NCBI GenBank assembly: GCA_910586955.1 | Contig: CAJUMM010000108.1 | Location: forward strand, 1 to 8,352 | DNA: 8,352 nucleotides | Origin: an uncultured Lachnospiraceae bacterium | GTDB taxonomy: Bacteria > Bacillota > Clostridia > Lachnospirales > Lachnospiraceae | Reading direction: 5' to 3' | Shown here: in pieces, positions 1 to 5,999 of the stretch | Position numbering within the stretch: position 1 is the stretch's first letter | Layout of the letters: each line of letters starts with the position of its first letter | The notes under the pieces: generated by a model | Databases searched by the model: none | The model's input: the letters and a program-made list of their open reading frames with translations, nothing else | What the model was told of the DNA's origin: nothing | Position numbers and translations under genes: made by a program

Positions 1-445
1 CATAGGCCCACCCTTTCGTCTCTGCCCGGAATACGCCGTCTTTCATGGAAATTCCCAGAATCTCCGTATTCAGTGCCAGTTTCACTTTCCGGTATTCCGC
101 CTCCATGCGCAGGGAGTCCGCCACTGCCGAGGCCTGATCACTGTAGGGGTACAGCCAGCCGCCCCGGTTTCTGGTGAAAATTCCCAGTTCCGTAAAAAGC
201 CTCAGGGTATCGTGAACTCCGAAATGCCCAAGGACCTGCCCGGCAAATCCCGGCTCCCCGCCCCGGTAATGGCTCATATCCTGATCCCTGTTGGTGAGAT
301 TACAGCGGCCGTTCCCGGTTGCAAGAAGCTTCTTTCCCACCTGCCGGTTGTGTTCCAATACCGTCACCGCCGCGCCTGCCCGGGCAGCGCTGACAGCCGC
401 CATCAGTCCCGATGCTCCGGCACCTACAATCAATACCCGTCTCAT
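1..445 (-). CDS. BaiN/HI0933-family NAD(P)/FAD-dependent oxidoreductase, N-terminal part (cut by window edge)
   Basis: The first 148 residues of a flavoprotein can be read; the rest lies beyond position 1. It opens with a beta strand and the dinucleotide-binding motif GAGASG (residues 8-13), with an acidic residue at E31 where the FAD ribose is normally held. ATGNGRCNLTN follows at about 42-52, and a GGWLYPYSDQASAV stretch at 95-108. These are hallmarks of the HI0933-like/BaiN/RdsA family. Members are cytosolic flavoproteins; some reduce unsaturated steroid acids, but most have no known substrate, so no reaction is assigned. The ATG overlaps the stop of the upstream YnbB-like gene in an ATGA junction. 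The only GGAGG lies too far upstream to be a normal ribosome site, so translation is probably coupled. Family assignment is confident; function is not. Confidence 0.9.
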   Translation of the reverse strand, partial: MRRVLIVGAGASGLMAAVSAARAGAAVTVLEHNRQVGKKLLATGNGRCNLTNRDQDMSHYRGGEPGFAGQVLGHFGVHDTLRLFTELGIFTRNRGGWLYPYSDQASAVADSLRMEAEYRKVKLALNTEILGISMKDGVFRAETKGWAY

Positions 446-1737
446 AATGTCACCAGCCCCGCCTCCAGAAGCTTCTGCAGGGACATGAGAATGCCGAACT
501 TGGCGTGCTGCCAGGTTAAGCCTCCCTGGAAATACACGGCGTAGGGCGGTTTGATGGGCCCGTCTGCGGACAGCTCAATGGAGGAACCCTGGACGAAAGC
601 CCCTGCAGCCATAATCACGTCGCTGTCATAGCCCGGCATGGCCCAGGGCTCCGGCGTCACATAGCTGTCCACAGGTGCAGCCGCCTGAATGCCTTGACAA
701 AAAGCAATTACCCCTTCCGGTTTTCCAAAAGTCACTGCCTGGATAATGTCATGGCGGCTTTCCCGTCCGTCCGGGAGCACGGAAAATCCCAGTTTTTCAT
801 AAACGTTAGCCGCAAAGACAGCGCCTTTTAAGGCCCCTCCCGTCACGGCAGGCGCCAGGAAAAAGCCCTGGTAAAAGCTGGTCATTACCCCCAGGGAGGC
901 TCCCACCTCTTTCCCCAGGCCTGGGGAAATGAGGCGGTAAGCCGCCTGCTCCACGTATTTTTCTTTTCCTACAATGTATCCGCCTACGGGAGCCAGTCCG
1001 CCGCCGGGATTCTTGATAAGGGAACCCACGCAGAGATCTGCTCCCACATCCGTGGGCTCCAGCCGCTCCACAAATTCCCCGTAGCAGTTGTCCACCATAC
1101 AGATGACATCCGGCTTTCGCTCTTTGATAAAGGCCATAAGCTCCCCAATCCGCTTTACGGAAAGGGTGGGCCTGGTCTGATATCCCTTAGAGCGCTGGAT
1201 GGTCACAAGCTTTGTCCGCTCATTTAATGCCTTTTCAATAGCCGGATAATCAAAGCCCCCATCCGGCAGCAAATCCACCTGACGGTAGGTAACGCCGTAC
1301 TCGGCAAGGGAACCCTTGGAGGGCCGGATGCCGATGACCTCCTCCAGGGTGTCGTAGGGTTTTCCCACCGGGGAGAGAAGTTCATCCCCCGGCCGCAGGT
1401 TCCCCGACAGGGCCACTGCAAGGGCATGGGTGCCGCAGGTAATCTGGGGCCTCACCAAGGCTGCCTCCGTGTGAAAAGCCGCCGCATAAACCTCCTCCAG
1501 CTTCTCCCGTCCCAGATCGTTGTAGCCGTAGCCGCTGGTGGCTGCGAAACAGGCCGCCTCCACCCGGCTTTCCTGCATAGCCTTTATCACTTTCAGCTGG
1601 TTATACTCTACGGTCTCGTCAATGGCCGCAAAGCGCTCTTTCAGCGTTTCTTCTATCTGGGCGCCAAAGGCAGATACCTTGGGATCTATGCCCATTTCCC
1701 TGTATAATGTTTCCGTAACTCTTTCCCTGTTTTCCAT
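442..1737 (-). CDS. YnbB-like PLP-dependent protein (methionine gamma-lyase family / aluminium resistance protein)
   Basis: A complete 431-aa protein of PLP fold type I. The likely Schiff-base lysine is K242 in GSLIKNPGG, and the aspartate contacting the pyridine nitrogen is probably D216 in MVDNCYGEF. An N-terminal GYGYND segment lies near residue 69, and TCGTHALA at about 100-107 would hold the cofactor phosphate. The whole protein matches the family called 'aluminium resistance protein' or 'methionine gamma-lyase family' (YnbB in Bacillus). The true substrate is unsettled; a cystathionine or methionine lyase-like beta/gamma elimination is inferred from the fold only. The ATG is preceded by AAGGAAG with a 9-base spacer, and that site overlaps the miaA stop. 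The gene lies 14 bp after miaA and overlaps the flavoprotein by four bases, so all three are one operon. Confidence 0.92.
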   Translation of the reverse strand: MENRERVTETLYREMGIDPKVSAFGAQIEETLKERFAAIDETVEYNQLKVIKAMQESRVEAACFAATSGYGYNDLGREKLEEVYAAAFHTEAALVRPQITCGTHALAVALSGNLRPGDELLSPVGKPYDTLEEVIGIRPSKGSLAEYGVTYRQVDLLPDGGFDYPAIEKALNERTKLVTIQRSKGYQTRPTLSVKRIGELMAFIKERKPDVICMVDNCYGEFVERLEPTDVGADLCVGSLIKNPGGGLAPVGGYIVGKEKYVEQAAYRLISPGLGKEVGASLGVMTSFYQGFFLAPAVTGGALKGAVFAANVYEKLGFSVLPDGRESRHDIIQAVTFGKPEGVIAFCQGIQAAAPVDSYVTPEPWAMPGYDSDVIMAAGAFVQGSSIELSADGPIKPPYAVYFQGGLTWQHAKFGILMSLQKLLEAGLVTL

Positions 1738-1751
1738 CTTTCCAAACTTCC

Positions 1752-2699
1752 TTATGTTAAAATTCCTTTTTCTTTTAAAGTTTTTATCATAAAAGCCAGA
1801 ATAGCCTCCTCATCGTAGGAAAAGGCGGCCTTATTAAGCCAAATCACATCCCGCTCCCTGCCAAACCAGGTAAGCTGCCGCTTGGCGAAATGCCGGGTAT
1901 CCCGCTTCAAAATCCGGACTGCCTCCTCCAGGGAATATTCTCCCTCCAGATAGGCCAGAAGTTCCTTGTAGCCAAGACCCTGCATGGACACCATCTCCCG
2001 GGTGCAGCCCTCCGCACGGAGGGCTTCCACCTCCTCAAGAAGCCCCTCCTCCAGCATAGCGTCCACCCGCCGGTCAATCCGCTCATAGAGCCTGCTTCTA
2101 AGGTCATTCAGCACAAAATAAGCCGCCTCATAGGGCGTCTCTTTCTTTCGCTGCTCCCGGTTATGTTCGGAAATTTTCTTTCCCGTAAGGCGGTAAAATT
2201 CCAGGGCCCTTATGACCCGCTTTACATTGTTGGGATGAATCTCCCCTGCTGCCTCCGGATCCGCCTCCCGGAGCATCCCATGAAGGGCTTCCCCGCCCCG
2301 CTCCTTGGCCAGGCTCTCCAATTCCCTTCGGATCTCCGTGTTTTCCCGGTTTTCCGTAAAGTCAATATCATAGAGCAGGGCCTGGATATAAAATCCCGTT
2401 CCTCCCGCCACAATGGGGATCCGCCCCCTGCCATAGATCCCCTCCAGGGCTTCCTTGGCCAGGGCCTGGAAACGGACTACGTGAAATTCTTCCTTCGGAT
2501 CCAGCACGTCAATCAGATGATGAGGGATCCCTTCCATCTCCTCCTCCCGGATCTTTGCCGAACCGATATCCATCCGCCGGTATACCTGCATGGAATCCGC
2601 CGATATAATCTCCCCCTCCAGGGCTTTCGCCAGGGCAAGGGAAAGCTTTGTCTTTCCCACGGCTGTGGGACCGGTGAGAATCACCAGAGGGTGTTTCAT
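1752..2699 (-). CDS. miaA: tRNA dimethylallyltransferase (A37 prenylation)
   Basis: MiaA transfers a dimethylallyl group from DMAPP to N6 of adenosine 37 in tRNAs that read UNN codons, the first step towards ms2i6A; it acts in the cytosol. The protein is 315 aa, the normal length. It has the P-loop GPTAVGKT (residues 10-17), the SADSMQVYR segment (33-41) with the catalytic-type D35, GGTGFYI (99-105), the RVIRALE helix (161-167), GLGYKEL (241-247) and the C-terminal TRHFAKRQLTWFGRE signature (268-282). The frame is open 33 codons further upstream, but the ATG at 2699 is chosen: it has AAAGGAG with a 7-base spacer, the homology starts there, and the promoter at 2731-2759 would start transcription inside any longer version. 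First gene of the miaA-ynbB-flavoprotein operon. Confidence 0.97.
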   Translation of the reverse strand: MKHPLVILTGPTAVGKTKLSLALAKALEGEIISADSMQVYRRMDIGSAKIREEEMEGIPHHLIDVLDPKEEFHVVRFQALAKEALEGIYGRGRIPIVAGGTGFYIQALLYDIDFTENRENTEIRRELESLAKERGGEALHGMLREADPEAAGEIHPNNVKRVIRALEFYRLTGKKISEHNREQRKKETPYEAAYFVLNDLRSRLYERIDRRVDAMLEEGLLEEVEALRAEGCTREMVSMQGLGYKELLAYLEGEYSLEEAVRILKRDTRHFAKRQLTWFGRERDVIWLNKAAFSYDEEAILAFMIKTLKEKGILT

Positions 2700-2730
2700 G
2701 GGACCGCTCCTTTCCAACACGTATTGCTTT

Positions 2731-2759
2731 ATTATAGAGAATACAAGGGGGAATTGCAA
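2731..2759 (-). promoter_or_regulatory. Sigma-A type promoter of the miaA operon
   Basis: Read on the minus strand: -35 TTGCAA (2759-2754), a 17-base spacer, and a perfect -10 TATAAT (2736-2731). Transcription would start near 2724 and give a leader of about 25 nt carrying the AAAGGAG ribosome site. The -35 lies 32 bp from the -35 of the divergent XRE promoter, so the two promoters share one regulatory region. Confidence 0.75.
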
Positions 2760-2780
2760 GAGATACGGGAATTTTTTTAT

Positions 2781-2842
2781 GGAAAGTATACTTGACATTT
2801 TATTCTCCCGGTGATATTCTTGGAATGTAAAGTAAACTTTCC
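2781..2842. promoter_or_regulatory. Inverted-repeat operator pair around the XRE gene promoter
   Basis: GGAAAGTATACTT at 2781-2793 and AAGTAAACTTTCC at 2830-2842 are inverted copies matching at 12 of 13 positions. The left arm contains the perfect palindrome AAGTATACTT (2784-2793), which runs into the -35 box. The right arm lies just past the expected transcription start. Placement on both sides of a repressor gene's own promoter suggests binding by that repressor, with looping or cooperative contacts. The binding protein is inferred, not shown. Confidence 0.6.
2792..2820 (+). promoter_or_regulatory. Sigma-A type promoter of the XRE/membrane protein operon
   Basis: A perfect -35 TTGACA (2792-2797) is followed by a 17-base spacer and the -10 TATTCT (2815-2820, four of six consensus bases). 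The start would fall near 2827, about 40 nt before the TTG start codon and downstream of a possible GTG start at 2811. This excludes the longer reading of the XRE gene. The -35 overlaps the left operator arm. Confidence 0.7.
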
Positions 2843-2867
2843 ATCAGCAAAAGAAAGGAGTACCCCA

Positions 2868-3071
2868 TTGAAAAACCGGCTGGAAGAAATCCGGAAAGCC
2901 AGAGGTGTCACCCAGGAAGAGCTTGCCGCCTCCCTGGAAGTGTCCAGACAGACCATCGGCTCCCTGGAAAACGGAAGGTACAATCCTTCCATTCTCCTGG
3001 CTTTCAAAATCGCCCGTTACTTTCAAATGACCATCGAAGACATCTTTATCTATGAGGAGGAAGAACTATGA
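2868..3071 (+). CDS. Small XRE/Cro-CI family HTH transcriptional regulator (TTG start)
   Basis: A 67-aa protein that is almost nothing but one helix-turn-helix domain. Helix 2 is TQEELAASLEV (15-25), and the recognition helix lies in SRQTIGSLENGR (26-37). NPSILLAFKIARYF and the end motif IEDIFIYEEEE follow. This is the compact Firmicutes XRE type often paired with a membrane protein. The TTG at 2868 is chosen because AAAGGAG (2854-2860) sits 7 bases upstream, the domain begins there, and the promoter lies downstream of the alternative GTG at 2811. The stop overlaps the ATG of the next gene (ATGA), whose ribosome site is encoded within the acidic tail. It probably represses its own operon through the flanking inverted repeat. 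What signal relieves it is unknown. Confidence 0.88.
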   Translation: MKNRLEEIRKARGVTQEELAASLEVSRQTIGSLENGRYNPSILLAFKIARYFQMTIEDIFIYEEEEL

Positions 3072-3484
3072 GACAGAAAAAGTGGCCCTATATCCTGGGA
3101 ATCATCGCAGCATGGATCCTGCAGTTTATCGGAATCTCATTCGGCCCTCAAGGCTTCCGGAGCCTGGGCGGAATCTGCATCGGACTGGGCGCCTTTCTCG
3201 CCCCAATTAGTATCAACCGGCTCTACCGGCTCTCCTATGAGAAAGAGTTTCCGGATCTGGTGCATCAGGAAGAGATCGAAAAGCGGGATGAGCGCAACGT
3301 TCTCATCCGGAACCGGGCAATGGCAAAAAGCGCAAGCATCATCCGGTGGATAATTCTGGGAATTGCCTGCATCGTCTTCTTCGCAGAGGGGCCTCTATGG
3401 ATCACCTTAAGCCTTATTGGAGCTTACGCTCTTGATTACTGCCTGGAATGGTATTATCTGTCCAAATACCAGAAGGAAATGTAA
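3068..3484 (+). CDS. Four-helix membrane protein, DUF2178-like, partner of the XRE regulator
   Basis: A 138-aa integral membrane protein with no signal peptide. Hydrophobic segments lie at about 6-25, 31-51, 88-106 and 108-128, as two hairpins. They are joined by a charged loop (53-87) containing EKRDERNVLIRNRA, a DER...IR pattern resembling DUF2178-type proteins; that assignment is from memory of the pattern and is tentative. By charge, the loop and both ends should face the cytoplasm. AGGAGG (3055-3060) lies 7 bases before the ATG, inside the end of the XRE gene, and the two genes overlap by four bases, so they are made together. Such pairs are common in Firmicutes, but no biochemical role is established. 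It may sense membrane stress or tether the regulator; this is inference. Confidence 0.8.
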   Translation: MRQKKWPYILGIIAAWILQFIGISFGPQGFRSLGGICIGLGAFLAPISINRLYRLSYEKEFPDLVHQEEIEKRDERNVLIRNRAMAKSASIIRWIILGIACIVFFAEGPLWITLSLIGAYALDYCLEWYYLSKYQKEM

Positions 3485-3498
3485 GCACTCAGGAACAG

Positions 3499-3549
3499 AA
3501 AAACGCTGTCCGGAGGCGGAAAGGCCAAAGGGACAGCGTTTCTTTTTTC
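3499..3549. terminator. Rho-independent terminator, probably bidirectional, between convergent operons
   Basis: AAACGCTGTCC (3501-3511) pairs perfectly with GGACAGCGTTT (3531-3541), an 11-bp stem with a 19-nt loop. On the plus strand it is followed by CTTTTTT, and on the minus strand the stem runs into a five-T tract. It begins 15 nt after the membrane-protein stop, and its plus-strand T run touches the stop codon of the convergent PqqD-like gene, so it can serve both operons. Confidence 0.85.
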
Positions 3550-3932
3550 TATATCTTCTTTTTGTTCCTGGGCGTACCCTCTCCAAGGGGGGTGCTGTAC
3601 CCAATAAAATGATTCTGATAGAGAATCCGGAAATATTCCGTGAGACGGGGAATTAAAGGCTCTGCCTTATCTCCGTAGCGCTCCCGGACCAGATGGCTGA
3701 TCTCAAAGATGGTGCGCTTTCCGTCCATCTGCTGCCAGATGAAGCTTCCGTACTCATCCAGGCTGATATGGCTGGCCTTGGGACGTTTAAAGAATTTCTG
3801 GGCCAAGCGGTTATAAAATCCCTTATTTTCCACGTGGATGACCACCAGATTCTTCTCATTCAAATCCCAGCTGTGGTCCGGCGCACATACCGGAACGTAA
3901 TCCAGGTAATTCTTTCTCTGCCTTTTTCCCAT
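3549..3932 (-). CDS. PqqD-family protein (stand-alone RRE domain), coupled to OPT transporter
   Basis: A 127-aa soluble protein. Residues from about 25 to 112 match the PqqD fold: a beta-rich start (LVVIHVENKG), then the typical ISLDEYGSFIWQQMDGKRTI turn, an EISHLVRERYGD helix, and a final helix ending LYQNHFIGY. In PqqD and the RRE domains of peptide-modifying systems this winged-helix unit binds a leader peptide and presents it to a radical SAM or other enzyme. No such enzyme or precursor peptide is visible here. Its ATG follows the OPT transporter stop directly (TAGATG), with AAGGAAAG inside the end of that gene, so the two are almost certainly co-translated. A role in binding a substrate or regulating the transporter is inferred. 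The family call is fairly secure; the function is unknown. Confidence 0.8.
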   Translation of the reverse strand: MGKRQRKNYLDYVPVCAPDHSWDLNEKNLVVIHVENKGFYNRLAQKFFKRPKASHISLDEYGSFIWQQMDGKRTIFEISHLVRERYGDKAEPLIPRLTEYFRILYQNHFIGYSTPLGEGTPRNKKKI

Positions 3933-5849
3933 CTATTTCTTCTTTCCTTTTGCTATGACACAAAGGGTTACCGTCAGCAGGGCAAAGAAAATCAGTCCGC
4001 CCAGATTGCTGTTGATGGGAGTCCTGGACAAAAAGGTGGTTCCCAGGAAATCCCCGAAGGTTCCCCCTGCCATAGGAATAATAGCAAATACGGCCAAAAG
4101 AATGCCTACCAGCCCCTCGCCTGCAATCAGGCCGGAACAGTAGAGAACTCCGTTCTCAATGAGATTCTTTTTCTCCTTCTCATCCATGTTTTTCTTCTTC
4201 TCAAATGCCCAGCGGACAATCCCACCCAGCATCATAGGCGTACTCAGATGGATGGGCAGATAAAGACCCACCGCAAAGGGCAGCACCGGGATTCCCAGAA
4301 CTTCCACCACAATACCGATAAACACCCCTACAAACACCAGATTCCAGGGAAGATTTCCTCCCATAACCCCTTCCACAATCATTTTCATCAAGGTAGCCTG
4401 AGGGGCAGGAAGCTCCGTAGAACCATATCCCCAGGCTGCGCTTAAGAGGTACAGGATAGCGCCGATGGCAATGGCGGAAGCGGCAACACCTATGATCTCA
4501 CCGATCTGCTGCCTATAAGGGGTTGCTCCCACAATATAACCGGTCTTCAAATCCTGGGAGGTATCCCCTGCGATAGCCGCCACAATACAGATAATGGAGC
4601 CAATGGCAATGGCCGCCGTCATACCTGCCTGGCCAACCTGGCCCGTAGCTTTCAGAATAATGGTGGTTGCCAGCAGGGTAGCAATAGCCATGCCGGACAC
4701 CGGATTGTTGCTGCTTCCGATGAGTCCTACCATACGGGAGGACACGGTTGCAAAAAAGAAACCGAAAATCACAATAAGAAACGCACAAAAGAGATTTACC
4801 GGAACCGCCGGAATCAGCCAAAGCAAAATGGCCAGAACCGCAATGCTGGCAAAAATCACTTTCATGGACAGATCCTTGTCCGTCCGCTGTCCCGTTCCCG
4901 CTCCGCCTTTGCCGTAGCCTTTCACCGCCTCCCGGAAGGTACGGATAATCAGGGGCAGGGACTTAATCAGGCTGATAACGCCCCCTGCAGCCACGGCTCC
5001 TGCGCCGATGTACTTGATATAGTTGGTCCAGATAGCAAAAGAGCCGCCTTCCGCATAAAGCTCAGCCACAGTCACATCTGCCGGAAACAGCACGGAGCTG
5101 CCGCCGAAGAGCACAATCAGGGGCATCAGGACAAACCAGCCCGTAACACCGCCTGCAAACAGGTAGGAAGAAATCTTGGTGCCGCAAATATAGCCTACCC
5201 CCAGAAGAGCCGGAAGCACATCCACTCCCACGCCGGATCCTGCATAGGCCGGAATCTCATAGTGAACCTCGCTGGGAAACAGCTTTAAACCGTCGGCAAT
5301 AAATTTATAAAGGGCCGCAATGCCCAGGCCTTTGAACACGATACCCGCCTTTGCGCCTCCCTCTTCCCCTGCCAGAAGCACTTCCGCACAGGCCTGTCCC
5401 TCGGGATAAGGAAGCACTCCGTGCTCCTGGACGATAAGGGCCTTCCGAAGAGGCACCATAAAGAGAACGCCCAGAGCGCCGCCGATGCCTGCGATCAGCG
5501 CAATCTCCACCAGGGAGGGGGCTTCGGTTCCCCACTCGGACGCCCACAGGAACAGGGCCGGCATGGTAAAGATAGCTCCCGCCGCCACGGACTCTCCCGC
5601 AGAGCCGATGGTCTGTACCATATTGTTTTCCAAAACGGAATCCCTGCGCAGAATCACGCGGATCACGCCCATAGAAATTACGGCCGCCGGAATGGACGCC
5701 GACACGGTCATACCTACCCGCAGGCCCAGATAAGCATTGGCTCCTCCAAAGAGCACTGCCAGGAGAATGCCCAGGATAATGGACGTAGCTGTAAATTCCG
5801 GCAAGGTCTTTTCCGCCGGAACAAAGGGTTTGAAACTGTTGTCACTCAT
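3933..5849 (-). CDS. OPT-family (oligopeptide transporter superfamily) membrane transporter
   Basis: A 638-aa, highly hydrophobic protein with roughly 14-16 membrane segments, the usual size for the prokaryotic OPT branch. Recognisable family landmarks are NNMVQTIGSAGES (75-87), PYPEGQACAEVL (147-158), GSSNNPVSGM (378-387), GDTSQDLKTGY (428-438) and LPFAVGLYLP (523-532). A charged cytoplasmic segment (551-563) precedes the last two or three helices. Characterised OPT proteins carry peptides, glutathione derivatives or metal chelates by proton symport. The cargo of this bacterial branch is not established, so 'oligopeptide' is a family name only. The ATG has AAGGAG (5862-5857) with a 7-base spacer. 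It is the first gene of a two-gene unit with the PqqD-like protein, read from the promoter at 5917-5946. Confidence 0.93.
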   Translation of the reverse strand: MSDNSFKPFVPAEKTLPEFTATSIILGILLAVLFGGANAYLGLRVGMTVSASIPAAVISMGVIRVILRRDSVLENNMVQTIGSAGESVAAGAIFTMPALFLWASEWGTEAPSLVEIALIAGIGGALGVLFMVPLRKALIVQEHGVLPYPEGQACAEVLLAGEEGGAKAGIVFKGLGIAALYKFIADGLKLFPSEVHYEIPAYAGSGVGVDVLPALLGVGYICGTKISSYLFAGGVTGWFVLMPLIVLFGGSSVLFPADVTVAELYAEGGSFAIWTNYIKYIGAGAVAAGGVISLIKSLPLIIRTFREAVKGYGKGGAGTGQRTDKDLSMKVIFASIAVLAILLWLIPAVPVNLFCAFLIVIFGFFFATVSSRMVGLIGSSNNPVSGMAIATLLATTIILKATGQVGQAGMTAAIAIGSIICIVAAIAGDTSQDLKTGYIVGATPYRQQIGEIIGVAASAIAIGAILYLLSAAWGYGSTELPAPQATLMKMIVEGVMGGNLPWNLVFVGVFIGIVVEVLGIPVLPFAVGLYLPIHLSTPMMLGGIVRWAFEKKKNMDEKEKKNLIENGVLYCSGLIAGEGLVGILLAVFAIIPMAGGTFGDFLGTTFLSRTPINSNLGGLIFFALLTVTLCVIAKGKKK

Positions 5850-5870
5850 ACTCTCTCTCCTTTTTTAGAA

Positions 5871-5899
5871 TTTCACCTCCCTTTTCCCAGGGGGCGAAA
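5871..5899 (-). promoter_or_regulatory. Stem-loop in the OPT transporter leader RNA
   Basis: On the minus strand TTTCGCCCCCT (5899-5889) can pair with AGGGAGGTGAAA (5882-5871). This gives 11 pairs including one G-U, with a single bulged A and the 6-nt loop GGGAAA. It ends 9 nt before the ribosome site AAGGAG. It lacks a T run, so it is not a terminator. It hides a second GGGAGG but leaves the real ribosome site free. It could be a protein- or ligand-responsive element or an mRNA stabiliser; the role is unknown. Confidence 0.5.
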
Positions 5900-5916
5900 C
5901 GCAAATCATAGATTTA

Positions 5917-5946
5917 ATTATACCACAATCCGCCAGGATTTGACAA
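5917..5946 (-). promoter_or_regulatory. Sigma-A type promoter of the OPT-PqqD operon
   Basis: Read on the minus strand: -35 TTGTCA (5946-5941), an 18-base spacer, and a perfect -10 TATAAT (5922-5917). The start is expected near 5910, giving a leader of about 60 nt. The spacer contains a small dyad (AATCC/GGATT). The promoter lies in the 150-bp gap after the HAD gene, supporting an independent transcription unit. Confidence 0.7.
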
Positions 5947-5999
5947 CTGTTTCTATGAGAAAAACACACCGGGAAAAATCCTGCTCTTTTGATAAATAT

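Noticed and set aside
1890..2795. A 301-codon open frame on the plus strand across miaA
   Set aside because: It is antisense to a complete miaA with all motifs, has no ribosome site or recognisable domain, and reads as an out-of-frame shadow of GC-rich coding sequence.
2700..2798. Extending miaA upstream by 33 codons
   Set aside because: The extension would contain the predicted miaA promoter, and the ATG at 2699 has an excellent ribosome site and matches the family's normal start.
2811..2867. A GTG start at 2811 for the XRE regulator
   Set aside because: It lies upstream of the expected transcription start and has no ribosome site. The TTG at 2868 has AAAGGAG at ideal spacing.
3693..4445. 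A 250-codon plus-strand frame across the PqqD-like and OPT genes
   Set aside because: Its composition is His/Gln/Lys-rich with no family match, and both opposite-strand genes have clear motifs and coupled junctions.
5940..5968. A plus-strand TTGACA at 5940-5945 as a promoter
   Set aside because: There is no -10 box at suitable spacing and no plus-strand gene downstream. The bases are better explained as the minus-strand -35 of the OPT promoter.
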